The translations under genes were made by a program, and so were the position numbers. This document shows, piece by piece, positions 10,501 through 18,203 of a stretch of DNA of 34,409 nucleotides (the stretch's first letter is position 1; each line of letters opens with the position of its first letter). This DNA comes from CAZTGZ01 sp044339595 (GTDB lineage: Bacteria; Bacteroidota; Bacteroidia; NS11-12g; UBA9320), in assembly GCA_044339595.1 (NCBI GenBank), contig JBIIVF010000009.1, positions 1 through 34,409 on the forward strand. Reading direction: 5' to 3'. Below the pieces are notes generated by a model. That model ran no database searches. It was given only the letters and a program-made list of their open reading frames with translations, and was not told where the DNA came from.

Positions 10501-10858
10501 TGATGGGGACTGCTTTTTTTTCTGATAAGGCTAACAGCAATTCAGCCCTTTCCTGAACCAGATTTGGGTCAATGGTTTCGGCTTGAAAGGGTTTTCGGTA
10601 ACTCGATTTTAACCAGGCGGTCTGGCCTTCTTCTCCAATGGCATCTAAATCGCTTTTTAAATAACCGGCACTTTCTTCATTCGCACATACCACCAATAAG
10701 GGTTTTGAAGCAGCAAGAATGGATAAAGGATACGCCAGGGATGAACCCGATAAGCCTTCCGTAATCACCGCATCCTTGGATGGCAGTTCCAGTTGGTGCT
10801 CAAGATCCTGAAACGCAGGATGGTTGCGAAAAAGCTGTATGATTTCTCTGGTATTCAT
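7526..10858 (-). CDS. mfd: Transcription-repair coupling factor
   Basis: A 1110-residue ATP-driven DNA translocase that removes RNA polymerase stalled at lesions and recruits UvrA for nucleotide excision repair. Order of domains: an N-terminal UvrB-like part with a degenerate nucleotide-binding loop (EGLSGSSLAY, residues about 34-43); a CarD-like RNA polymerase-interacting domain near residues 430-490 (GDFVVHVDHGIGQFQGL); a RecG-like helicase core with Walker A GDVGFGKTE near residue 575, the DEEQ box (DEEQKFGV) near 674, TATPIPRTL, and ATTIIESGLDIPNANT plus GRVGRS; and a C-terminal TRCF regulatory domain. Length is typical. The start ATG lies 13 bp after a TACCTTTG -7 box. It is a single-gene unit, divergent from the VOC gene. 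Confidence 0.97.
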   Translation of the reverse strand: MNTREIIQLFRNHPAFQDLEHQLELPSKDAVITEGLSGSSLAYPLSILAASKPLLVVCANEESAGYLKSDLDAIGEEGQTAWLKSSYRKPFQAETIDPNLVQERAELLLALSEKKAVPIIVSWIDAVAEMAVSNELLRKNQIEIGTGETLDLDFMMEALNEYQFSREDFVYEPGQYAVRGGIIDIYSFSHEQPYRLELDGRQIESIRIFDPVTQLSVKEVRLATLVPNIQLMTENSVRVSFFDYLPKNTLMVLPDANISIPQYKDSFETSFENELLKPHLLERFETPEALKNHFKKYKCLCNVDPFGSKPKGVVKFETRPQPIFNRQFNLIIEHFDEIEKSGGKVLVFSETSKQIERLYTIFEDLQKHPGFLPVYKPMSKGFFDRNLNIAFYTEHELFGRHFQYRHKTRFSKNQAITLKELSDLQPGDFVVHVDHGIGQFQGLQKIEVGGRRQEAVRILYKNGDLLYVNIQALHKISKYTGKEGTEPKLNKLGSDAWQNLKAKTKKQVKDIARDLIKLYASRKAQPGFSFSPDGYLQHELEASFLYEDTPDQSKATEDFKKDMESPHPMDRLICGDVGFGKTEIAIRAAFKSACDSKQVAVLVPTTILAQQHYRTFRGRLEGLPVHVDYINRFRTAKQQKETLQKLKEGKVDIIIGTHRLLGKDIEFKNLGLLIIDEEQKFGVGAKEKLKQLRVNVDTLTLTATPIPRTLHFSLMGARDLSVINTPPPNRQPVKTELHTFSKEMLKSAVEAEVNRGGQVFVVHNRVKDIQDLADLIRVTCPGVRVAVAHGQMPGDDLEDIMVRFVEAEYDVLVATTIIESGLDIPNANTIIINNAHFFGLSDLHQMRGRVGRSNRKAYCYLFCPPVYTLSDDARRRLLAIEEFSDLGSGFNVAMRDLDIRGAGNLLGGEQSGFIAEIGFDMYHKILDEAIQEIKHDEFSDVFEDEKDAGKKAVVECQVETDLDAMIPDEYIRNISERLSLYSELSRVKNNEELHNFAVRLKDRFGPIPRQIDRLLDSVKLKWMGEAIGFEKIVYKNKKLSATFTTKDEFFTSESFTHIITVIQQHSRIFNLKQGKTNLMLICESLNDITEVLLTLQRLKPLEISAHAAMN

Positions 10859-10864
10859 TTGAAA

Positions 10865-10885
10865 AGCCGTGCAAAGGTAACGGCT
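10865..10885 (-). promoter_or_regulatory. mfd promoter: -7 box inside an inverted repeat
   Basis: On the minus strand TACCTTTG (bases 10879 to 10872) is a perfect TAnnTTTG box, 13 bp before the mfd ATG. It is framed by the exact 6-bp inverted repeat AGCCGT (10865-10870) / ACGGCT (10880-10885). This could be an operator or a hairpin at the 5' end of the transcript. No -33 TTG is visible. Confidence 0.45.
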
Positions 10886-10938
10886 GAAAGTAGAATTTGT
10901 TGGGAAGGATTAATCGGATCGCCTTAAATTGGCATTTG

Positions 10939-10969
10939 TTGGCCAAGTTCATGGTTAATTTTAGTTTTG
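10939..10969 (+). promoter_or_regulatory. Promoter of the VOC-family gene
   Basis: TTG (10939-10941), 20 bp, then TAGTTTTG (10962-10969) fits the Bacteroidota TTG/TAnnTTTG pattern. The ATG follows 21 bp later. Confidence 0.5.
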
Positions 10970-10990
10970 AAGCATGAAGCATAGATTGGT

Positions 10991-11347
10991 ATGTTGACAA
11001 ATATTCACCCCAAATTGCCCATGAGGGACAAAGAAATTACCCTTCTATTTTATTTGAAGTTAGGTTTCGAAGTTTTTGGAAATTCAGATTATGAAGGATA
11101 TTTGATGATGTGGAAGGATGAAATTCAACTTCATTTTTTTGCTCATCCTCAATTAGATATAAAGGAAAATTACGGTCAAGTGTACATTCGAACGGATGAT
11201 ATTAACATGCTCTATCAAGATACAAAAGCAAAAGGTGTTTCTATCCATCCGCAGGGCCCGTTGGAATTAAAACCTTGGGGTCAATGGGAATTTGCTTTGT
11301 TGGATCCGGATATGAATTTGCTGACATTTGGGCAAGAGATGGCTTGA
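10991..11347 (+). CDS. VOC-family (glyoxalase/bleomycin-resistance-like) protein
   Basis: A 118-residue single-module protein of the vicinal oxygen chelate superfamily, close in length and pattern to small bleomycin-binding (BRP) proteins. The paired beta-alpha-beta-beta-beta units show as PMRDKEITLLFYLKLGFEVFG at the start, then a strand with QLHFFAH, and in the second half VYIRTDDINMLYQDTKAKGV followed by GQWEFALLDPDMNLLTFGQ. The H in LHFF and the E in WEFAL lie where metal or ligand residues often sit, but BRP-type members bind ligands without metal. It has its own promoter and is followed by a 122-bp gap. The actual ligand or reaction cannot be told from the sequence; resistance to bleomycin is not implied. 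Confidence 0.85.
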   Translation: MLTNIHPKLPMRDKEITLLFYLKLGFEVFGNSDYEGYLMMWKDEIQLHFFAHPQLDIKENYGQVYIRTDDINMLYQDTKAKGVSIHPQGPLELKPWGQWEFALLDPDMNLLTFGQEMA

Positions 11348-11469
11348 TGGGTCATTTTTTGGAAGTATTGTTCAGCAGATTTGATATGAGCTAATGGTTT
11401 TTGTTTAACAATTTAATTGTAGGCTTATGGAATTTAACGGCTTGTTTTGATGAATTAATATAGTATATC

Positions 11470-11952
11470 ATGGATCATCCCCTCGTAAATCAAAAATATC
11501 AACTCCAAAAATTTCCGGGGAAGGGTGGATGGACTTACGCCACCACACGGGAGGTATTGCAAAGTAAGGAAACCCCCTTTGGATGGGTAAAAGTTAGGGG
11601 GGCTATTGATGGATTTGATCTTGAAAAATATCACCTCTGCCCAATGGGAAATGGTCAGCTTTTTTTACCGGTAAGAAAAGAGATTCGAAAAAAAATCAAG
11701 AAGGAAGCGGGAAATTGGGTGCATATCATTTTGTATGAAGACAGACAACCTCAAGAAATTCCGGAGGAGTTTTTTTTGTGTTTGAGCGACAAACCGGATG
11801 CGTTGAGATTTTTTGATGCTTTGGAGGATGCAGAGAAACACCGATATATTCGATCTATTTATGCTGCCAAAACGGATGATATCAAGGTAGAAAGGATTGT
11901 GCATTCCATCAACCGATTGAGTCACAGGATGCTTTTTTCATCTCAAAAATGA
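11470..11952 (+). CDS. DUF1905 / YdeI (OmpD-associated)-like protein
   Basis: A 160-residue cytoplasmic protein without signal peptide. The N-terminal part (residues about 8-95) has the DUF1905 pattern: KFPGKGGWTYA, then GWVKVRGAIDG, a strand with LPVRKEIRKKIKKEAGNWVHI, and a short acidic stretch. The C-terminal part (about 97-157, IPEEFFLCLSDKPDALRFFDAL and SIYAAKTDDIKVERIVHSINRL) resembles the YdeI/OmdA bacteriocin-protection domain. This pairing is common in Bacteroidota. Biochemical role unknown; the family name comes from indirect phenotypes in enterobacteria. It has the same strand as the VOC gene, but the 122-bp gap makes a shared operon uncertain. Confidence 0.8.
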   Translation: MDHPLVNQKYQLQKFPGKGGWTYATTREVLQSKETPFGWVKVRGAIDGFDLEKYHLCPMGNGQLFLPVRKEIRKKIKKEAGNWVHIILYEDRQPQEIPEEFFLCLSDKPDALRFFDALEDAEKHRYIRSIYAAKTDDIKVERIVHSINRLSHRMLFSSQK

Positions 11953-12108
11953 CGATCCATTGTATAGTTTATAAAAACTAAAAAAGAGTATTTCTAGGTT
12001 CAATGAATGCTTGAAGCGCATCAAAATTCCGGGCTTAATTGCTTACAAACGGATATTTTTTCACTTAAATTTGAAATTTTACATATTTTGCCACTGATTT
12101 TAACGCGT

Positions 12109-14952
12109 ATGAGGTTTTTTATTTCGATTTTCCTGACATTTTTGGCGTGCATTTCTGTACAGGCTCAAACCAAAATTACCGGTCAGGTTACCGATGCCGG
12201 AACCGGTGAGCCCTTGATTGGCGCCAATCTTAAGGTGAAGGATCAGCAAAAGGGCGCCATTGCAGATCACGAAGGTAAATTCATTATTTCGGTAGAAAAG
12301 CTGCCGGTGACCTTGTTAATTTCTTATGTCGGGTACACCACCACAGAAGTGGTGATTAAAAGCGAGGCTTTCCGGAAAATTACCATGACTGAAGACAGTA
12401 AGGCACTCAGTGAGGTGGTTGTGAAGAAAATAAGGGTATCGGAGAAACAAAAGGAATCCGCCTTGACCGTTGAATCTATTGGTTTAAAAGCCATCAAAGA
12501 ATCCCCTTCGGCTACTTTTTATGAAAGTCTGGGTAATTTAAAAGGGGTAGATATCACCTCTGCCAGTTTAGGATTTCGTGTTATTAATACGCGCGGTTTC
12601 AACAGCACCAGTCCGGTGCGAAGCCTTCAATTGATTGATGGCGTTGATAATCAGTCGCCCGGTTTGAATTTTTCATTAGGGAATTTTCTCGGTGCGTCTG
12701 ATCTGGATGTAAAACAGGTAGATGTAATCGCCGGTGCCAGTTCTGCTTTTTACGGCCCCAATGCTTTTAATGGCGTGATTTTTATGGAAAGCAAAGATCC
12801 TTTTACCTATCGTGGTTTTTCCCTTCAGACTAAAATTGGAGAAAGAAACCTGAAGGAAATAGCTTTCAGACATGCTGACGTATTAAAAAACAAAAAAGGC
12901 AAGGAAGTCTTTGCCTACAAAATCGGCTTTATGGCTTTTTCTGCCTTAGACTGGAAGGCTACCAACTATGACCCTACATCAGACTCTGATTACGGGGCCG
13001 ATAATCCGGGAGGATATGATGCCATCAATATTTATGGGGATGAGTCTCTCGAAGCCAATAGCAATTACACCGGTCCGGTTGAACAGTTAGAGTTACCGGG
13101 ATTGGGCATGTTTTACCGAAATGGATATCGCGAAATTGATTTGGTAGATTACAAAACCGATAATTATAAATTTAACACCGCATTTCATTATAAAATCAGG
13201 GAGAAAAACGAACTCATTTATGCTTTTAACATTGGTGGCGGAAACACCGTTTATCAAGGAGACAATCGATATAGCTTAAAGAACATTCTCTTTTGGCAGA
13301 ACCGCCTTGAATACAGACAAAAAGATAAATTTTTCATCCGCGCTTATAGTACACAGGAAGATGCCGGCGATTCTTATGATATCGTGAGTACCGCCATGTT
13401 CATGAACAATTCTTCATTCAACAACAACAATTGGAACATTGCCTATAAAACCAATTGGCGCTTGGTTTACAGAAAAGATGTAGAAAGACTTCCCGGATAT
13501 CCGGTTTATGATGGCTCCGTGCCGCTGGAACAATGGGCAAAACAAATTCTCCAGCCTTTTTTGAATGCCAACAATCAGACTGTCAGCAACCTGCATCAAT
13601 CGAACTTTAATTACACGAATCAAAGTCAGGGTGGCGGGAAAACAGCTCGTTACGAAGAAGGTACAGCGCGATTTGATTCCATCTTCAACTTAATCACCAC
13701 CAAGAAATTCAACGAAGGCGGTACCCGTTTCTTTGACCAATCCGCTTTATATCACTTACATGGCGAACATAAATTCACCCCGAAATGGGCAAACCTGGTA
13801 GCAGGAGCCAATGGCAGGCTTTATCGACCCAATTCTGAGGGCACCATTTTTAAAGATACCGGAGATGTGGTCATCACCAATTATGAATTTGGTTTGTATG
13901 GGGGGATCGAAAAGTATTTTCTTACCAAAAGATTGAAGACCAATCTAACAGCTCGTTTAGATAAAAATCAGAACTTCAATTTTCTATTGTCTCCTGCATT
14001 TTCTGCGATATATCAACACAGAAAGGAACATATATTCAGACTGAGCTTTTCATCGGCTATCCGCAACCCGACCCTGGCCGATCAATATTTGTATTATAAT
14101 GTAGGAAGAGCCATGTTGCTAGGTAATCTAGATGGATATGACTCTTTGATTACCATCGGTTCATTTGGCGAGTACCGTAACACCCTCGATCTAGCTCAAA
14201 TTGAGTATTTTAACGTGGCCCCCATTAGGCCGGAAGAAGTAAAAACCATAGAAGTGGGCTATAAAGGCTTTTTGCTCGACAATAGCATGTTTATCGATGC
14301 GGGCTATTATTACAGTATCTATGACAATTTTATCGGATACAAAATCGGATTGGATGCAGATTTTGATCCAATAACAAAATTTCCTGTGGGAGGCATCATG
14401 GCATATCGTCTGGCGGCCAATGCAGACAGCCGGGTAACCACCCAAGGTGTCTCCGTTGCGGTGAGCTATTTCTACAAGAAACTGGCTTATACGGCCAACT
14501 ATTCCTGGAATGTGCTCAATAAAAAAGGTGCCGACGATCCCATCATCCCTGCCTTTAATACCCCGGAACATAAATTTAATATTGGGTTGAACGGAAGAGA
14601 ATTGAAAATCCCCTTCACTAACCTCAAGAAACTTGGATTTGGCTTAAATTACAAATGGGTCGATGGTTTTATTTTTGAGGGCTCTCCTCAGTTTACCGGA
14701 TTTGTTCCATCGTATGATATGGTAGATGGGCAAATCAACTATAACTTCCCAAAATCAGGTTGTACCATTAAGTTGGGTGGTTCAAACTTGTTTGGTATTC
14801 AACCTTTGTTCAAAAAGGGCGTCGAAGACAGACTTAAATCGGCTTTTGACAACAGGAATTTTCAGGTTTACGGCGGACCGTTTATCGGAAGATTAGCCTA
14901 TGTGAGCGTTTTATTTGAGTTAAATGCCAATAAAAACCAGGGAGAAGATTGA
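12109..14952 (+). CDS. TonB-dependent outer-membrane receptor with carboxypeptidase-regulatory-like domain
   Basis: A 947-residue outer-membrane transporter. The ATG at 12109 starts a good signal peptide (MRFFISIFLTFLACISVQAQ); the longer frame from 12007 adds a non-signal stretch. Residues about 22-105 form the CarboxypepD_reg-like domain (KITGQVTDAGTGEPLIGANL). The plug covers about 115-250, with VRSLQLIDGVDNQSPG and VDVIAGASSAFYGPNAFNGVI. The rest is a 22-strand barrel rich in Tyr and Asn with alternating polarity. No SusD partner follows, so this is not a classic SusCD glycan pair. The neighbour 48 bp downstream is a T9SS-secreted hydrolase-like protein, which may act on or bind the same substrate. 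The transported ligand cannot be inferred. Confidence 0.92.
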   Translation: MRFFISIFLTFLACISVQAQTKITGQVTDAGTGEPLIGANLKVKDQQKGAIADHEGKFIISVEKLPVTLLISYVGYTTTEVVIKSEAFRKITMTEDSKALSEVVVKKIRVSEKQKESALTVESIGLKAIKESPSATFYESLGNLKGVDITSASLGFRVINTRGFNSTSPVRSLQLIDGVDNQSPGLNFSLGNFLGASDLDVKQVDVIAGASSAFYGPNAFNGVIFMESKDPFTYRGFSLQTKIGERNLKEIAFRHADVLKNKKGKEVFAYKIGFMAFSALDWKATNYDPTSDSDYGADNPGGYDAINIYGDESLEANSNYTGPVEQLELPGLGMFYRNGYREIDLVDYKTDNYKFNTAFHYKIREKNELIYAFNIGGGNTVYQGDNRYSLKNILFWQNRLEYRQKDKFFIRAYSTQEDAGDSYDIVSTAMFMNNSSFNNNNWNIAYKTNWRLVYRKDVERLPGYPVYDGSVPLEQWAKQILQPFLNANNQTVSNLHQSNFNYTNQSQGGGKTARYEEGTARFDSIFNLITTKKFNEGGTRFFDQSALYHLHGEHKFTPKWANLVAGANGRLYRPNSEGTIFKDTGDVVITNYEFGLYGGIEKYFLTKRLKTNLTARLDKNQNFNFLLSPAFSAIYQHRKEHIFRLSFSSAIRNPTLADQYLYYNVGRAMLLGNLDGYDSLITIGSFGEYRNTLDLAQIEYFNVAPIRPEEVKTIEVGYKGFLLDNSMFIDAGYYYSIYDNFIGYKIGLDADFDPITKFPVGGIMAYRLAANADSRVTTQGVSVAVSYFYKKLAYTANYSWNVLNKKGADDPIIPAFNTPEHKFNIGLNGRELKIPFTNLKKLGFGLNYKWVDGFIFEGSPQFTGFVPSYDMVDGQINYNFPKSGCTIKLGGSNLFGIQPLFKKGVEDRLKSAFDNRNFQVYGGPFIGRLAYVSVLFELNANKNQGED

Positions 14953-14966
14953 AATGAAATTAAATG

Positions 14967-14988
14967 TTTAAATTTGCTCAAACTTAAA
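14967..14988. repeat. Imperfect inverted repeat between the receptor and hydrolase-like genes
   Basis: TTTAAATTTG (14967-14976) and CAAACTTAAA (14979-14988) pair at 9 of 10 positions around a 2-base centre. AT-rich, no T tract. It may be an mRNA stability element or an operator for the downstream gene; weak evidence. Confidence 0.3.
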
Positions 14989-15000
14989 TTATACAAAACC

Positions 15001-16671
15001 ATGAGAAAAAGTTACTTATTCATTACCGCGGCCCTCTTGTTTTCCGGTAATCTTAATGCTCAACGCTACGTGAAAGAAGTTTTCACAGATGCCGACATCG
15101 AGGTGACGAGTGGCGTTACCTATGCTACCAACATTGATTTTTTAACATCTAAATTTACCAACCAAGCCAAAATGGTTGCTGACTTAACAGTTATAAAGAC
15201 TGCCGTGGCTATGCAACAAGCGATTCCGGCTCTTTATTATAACCCGGTAGACACCAATTCAGTCGTGAAGGTTACCGATATTAAAATGGACATTTACAAG
15301 CCAAAGACTTCAGTAGATAATTTGACCAACAGACCTTTGGTTATCTATTTGCATACCGGAAACTTTTTACCTCCCGGAATCAATGGAAGTCCAACCGGTT
15401 TTAGGTCTGACAGCAGTGGTGTTGAAGCCTGCAAAAAGCTGGCGAAGCGAGGATATGTAGTGATCAGTGCAGACTATCGTTTGGGATGGAACCCTATTGC
15501 TACTACAGTTCAGGAAAGAAGGGGTACCTTGTTGAATGCAGTTTACCGTGCCATCCATGACGTAAAGAAATGCGTTCAATTTGTAAGAGCGAATGCAGCC
15601 GGTGCCAATACCTATGGCATTGACCCAACTAAAATTGTTCTATTGGGAGAAGGAACAGGAGGATATATCTCAAACGCATATAATACCTTAAACAAGTATT
15701 CTGAAATGGCCTTGCCAAAGTTTATCAACCCGCTAACTTCTAAATCCTACATTGATACCACTACCGTTGGGAGAATTGATGGTTCAGGTGGTTTGTTGAA
15801 TTTGTATGGATCCTCTGCCATCTCTTCATCCATAAGTGCTGCCGTTAATTTTGGTGGTGCATTGGCTGATACCGCATGGTTAGAAGCCGGAGATGCGCCT
15901 ATGATTGCCTTTCAATGTGTGCGTGATCCATTCGCCCCTTTTGGAGAGGGAACTGTAATTGTGCCTACTACCATGGAAGATGTGGTTGATGTGCAAGGAG
16001 GAAATGTTTTTATTAAGAAAGCCAACGATTTAGGCAATAACACAGCTTTTCGCTCTGCAGAACACAATGATGCATATTCGCTTGCTGCCCGTAATCACTA
16101 CGGTAAGACTTATGATTATATCCTGCCATCTCCCAATGATAAAATTACTGTAACCAACAGTGAAAACTTATTTCCTATATTATTGCCATTGGCAGCCAGC
16201 CGTATGAGCAATCAATCAGGTCCATGGCAATGGTGGGACCCAACAAGCCCTGCTGCAACCAGAATAGTAGCTGCTCCAAACATCACAGCCCACATGGCTT
16301 CTATGGCGTCAAATCCGGATATGAGTGCTGCCAAAGGAAGAAGCTATGTAGATACCATTATAGGCTACATGACCCCACGCATTGCTACTTTGTTTGGGTA
16401 TTATAACCCTGCTTCTGTGCGCGAAAATGCCATTTCTTCCGCCATCAGTGTATATCCAAACCCTGCGGCAGAAAACGCTACCATATCTATTTTGAACAAT
16501 GTAATCACTGAAGTGAAAATATTGGATATGAATGGTCGCGTTGTTTTGAGCGAAATCAATCACAATCACTCAACCGTAACCCTTTCCATTGCTGCTTTGC
16601 ATAAAGGCATGTACCTGGTGCAAGTAACTACACCCGAAGGAACAGGAATCCAAAAATTAATGGTTCAATAA
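15001..16671 (+). CDS. T9SS-secreted alpha/beta-hydrolase (carboxylesterase-like) protein lacking the nucleophile Ser
   Basis: A 556-residue exported protein. The ATG at 15001 opens a signal peptide (MRKSYLFITAALLFSGNLNAQ). Residues about 93-330 follow the carboxylesterase/esterase-lipase fold: DIYKP, PLVIYLHTGNF (oxyanion region, normally HGGGF), GYVVISADYRLGW, and AIHDVKKCVQFVRANA. The nucleophile elbow reads GEGTGGY at residues 216-222, where GESAGG is usual, so residue 218 is Gly, not Ser. The C-terminal about 75 residues (SVYPNPAAENATI onward, ending KLMVQ) are a T9SS type A sorting domain. It is likely co-transcribed with the preceding TonB receptor (48-bp gap). It may be a non-catalytic binding protein, or it may use another residue. 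Confidence 0.8.
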   Translation: MRKSYLFITAALLFSGNLNAQRYVKEVFTDADIEVTSGVTYATNIDFLTSKFTNQAKMVADLTVIKTAVAMQQAIPALYYNPVDTNSVVKVTDIKMDIYKPKTSVDNLTNRPLVIYLHTGNFLPPGINGSPTGFRSDSSGVEACKKLAKRGYVVISADYRLGWNPIATTVQERRGTLLNAVYRAIHDVKKCVQFVRANAAGANTYGIDPTKIVLLGEGTGGYISNAYNTLNKYSEMALPKFINPLTSKSYIDTTTVGRIDGSGGLLNLYGSSAISSSISAAVNFGGALADTAWLEAGDAPMIAFQCVRDPFAPFGEGTVIVPTTMEDVVDVQGGNVFIKKANDLGNNTAFRSAEHNDAYSLAARNHYGKTYDYILPSPNDKITVTNSENLFPILLPLAASRMSNQSGPWQWWDPTSPAATRIVAAPNITAHMASMASNPDMSAAKGRSYVDTIIGYMTPRIATLFGYYNPASVRENAISSAISVYPNPAAENATISILNNVITEVKILDMNGRVVLSEINHNHSTVTLSIAALHKGMYLVQVTTPEGTGIQKLMVQ

Positions 16672-16692
16672 TACATTCAAATCATCTTTGTC

Positions 16693-16728
16693 AAAGGGCA
16701 GTCGTAATTTCGACTGCCCTTTTTTTTT
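16693..16728 (+). terminator. Intrinsic terminator after the hydrolase-like gene
   Basis: Perfect 12-bp stem AAAGGGCAGTCG (16693-16704) / CGACTGCCCTTT (16711-16722) with a 6-base loop and a T tract running to 16728. It separates the receptor/hydrolase unit from the exonuclease gene. Confidence 0.93.
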
Positions 16729-16756
16729 CGTTGCTATATATCGACATTTGAATCGA

Positions 16757-18178
16757 ATGAAATTTGCTGTTGTTGACATTGAAACTACCGGTCCTTCCAA
16801 TAAAGTTACGGAAGTGGCAGTTGTGCATGTGGAGGATGGTGAAATTACAGGATCTTGGAGCACATTGGTAAATCCTCGGGAATTCTTGCCCAACAATATC
16901 ATTTGGTTGACAGGCATCACCCAGGAGATGGTAGACGATTCACCCCTTTTTGAAGACATCGCGGAAGAATTCCTGGCACAGACTGAAGACAGAATTTTTG
17001 TGGCTCATAGTGTGAGTTTTGACTACGGGATTTTGAAAGCACATTTGTCTAAATTGCATTTCCCTTTCAACAGAAAACGACTCTGCACGGTACGGATGAG
17101 CCGGCAAATCATTCCGGGATATCCATCCTATAGTTTGGGTAAAATTTGCACCGAATTGGGCATACCCAACCCTGCCAGACACCGGGCCCTGGGCGATGCC
17201 ATGGTTACGGCGCAATTGTTGAAACACCTGCTTAAAGCCGATTCAGGCAACAAAATAGAGGCAGCCTTAAAACAGTTGAACAAAGAATCGGTTTTGCCTC
17301 CGATGCTGGATAAAAACGTTTTCCGAAATCTTCCGAATAAAACGGGTATCTATCGATTCCACAATAGGGAAGGGAAAGTCGTTTACGTAGGAAAGGCCAT
17401 CGATATCAAAAAGAGAATTCAAGGTCATTTTCTGGAACATAGCGTGATCAAGGGCGTACTTAAGGAACACATAACGGATATTAGTTATGAGCTTTCAGGA
17501 ACCGAATTGTTGGCCTTTTTAATGGAGGCCTGTGAGATAAAAATGCACTTTCCTGTCTTTAACCGGGCAGCCAAATATGCGACAAACAGCTATGGAATTG
17601 TGATTTACACTTCTCGCGAAGGAAGAAAAATGCTGGGAATATCCAAAAAAACGCGTTATCTCGAATTACGAGGTAGCTTTAGTTCTTTGATGCAGACAAG
17701 GGAGTTTCTTAGAAATATGGTGGTTGAATTTGAATTATGTCCTGCCCTTTCCGGATTACAAAAAGAGCATTCTTGCATAAATTGCTACTCGGATGAGCTG
17801 TGTTTTGGAAGCGAAACGGTGGAAGTATACAATCAAAAGGTAGAAGCTGCTTTGCGTCAAAGTTGGAGACTAAGTCAACGTCATGCTTATCTGCTCAATG
17901 GAAGAACAGAAGAAGAAATGGCATTTGTTCTAATAGAAAATGGAGCATTCAAAGGATTTGGCTTTATGAATGAGGAAGAATTTGACGGTGGATATAAATC
18001 ATTAGAGAAGGCATTGATTGCCCGACATAATTTCAGTGAAATAGATCGAATTTTATCTAGTCCATCGCTGATGAGCGATATCCGCGATGTGTGGGTACTT
18101 CCGACCGAAAATGATTTTTTCGAATCCCCAAAATCAGAAATCAATATGCCAAAACTTGGTCTCTTTTCTACTCTTTAA
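16757..18178 (+). CDS. DEDDh exonuclease (DnaQ/epsilon-like) fused to GIY-YIG (UvrC-like) nuclease domain
   Basis: A 473-residue cytoplasmic protein with two nuclease domains. The ATG at 16757 gives MKFAVVDIETTG, the normal start of the exonuclease fold; upstream in-frame sequence crosses the terminator. Exonuclease residues visible: D7 and E9 (DIETTG), D89 (SFDY), H142 and D147 (RHRALGDA). The GIY-YIG domain follows at about residues 192-275, with TGIYRF and VVYVGKAIDIKKRI (Y199, Y210, R220). A UvrC-like segment follows (ELSGTELLAFLMEACEIK), then a Cys group with the pattern C-x12-C-x2-C-x6-C. This fusion is known in Bacteroidota and actinobacteria and is thought to work in DNA repair, incising beside damage and trimming. 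Its exact role here is unproven. Confidence 0.9.
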   Translation: MKFAVVDIETTGPSNKVTEVAVVHVEDGEITGSWSTLVNPREFLPNNIIWLTGITQEMVDDSPLFEDIAEEFLAQTEDRIFVAHSVSFDYGILKAHLSKLHFPFNRKRLCTVRMSRQIIPGYPSYSLGKICTELGIPNPARHRALGDAMVTAQLLKHLLKADSGNKIEAALKQLNKESVLPPMLDKNVFRNLPNKTGIYRFHNREGKVVYVGKAIDIKKRIQGHFLEHSVIKGVLKEHITDISYELSGTELLAFLMEACEIKMHFPVFNRAAKYATNSYGIVIYTSREGRKMLGISKKTRYLELRGSFSSLMQTREFLRNMVVEFELCPALSGLQKEHSCINCYSDELCFGSETVEVYNQKVEAALRQSWRLSQRHAYLLNGRTEEEMAFVLIENGAFKGFGFMNEEEFDGGYKSLEKALIARHNFSEIDRILSSPSLMSDIRDVWVLPTENDFFESPKSEINMPKLGLFSTL

Positions 18179-18203
18179 AAATATGGTTATGTACCCAAAG
18201 ATC

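Noticed and set aside
12109..16671. SusCD-type glycan utilisation locus
   Set aside because: There is a TonB receptor but no SusD-like lipoprotein and no glycoside hydrolase.
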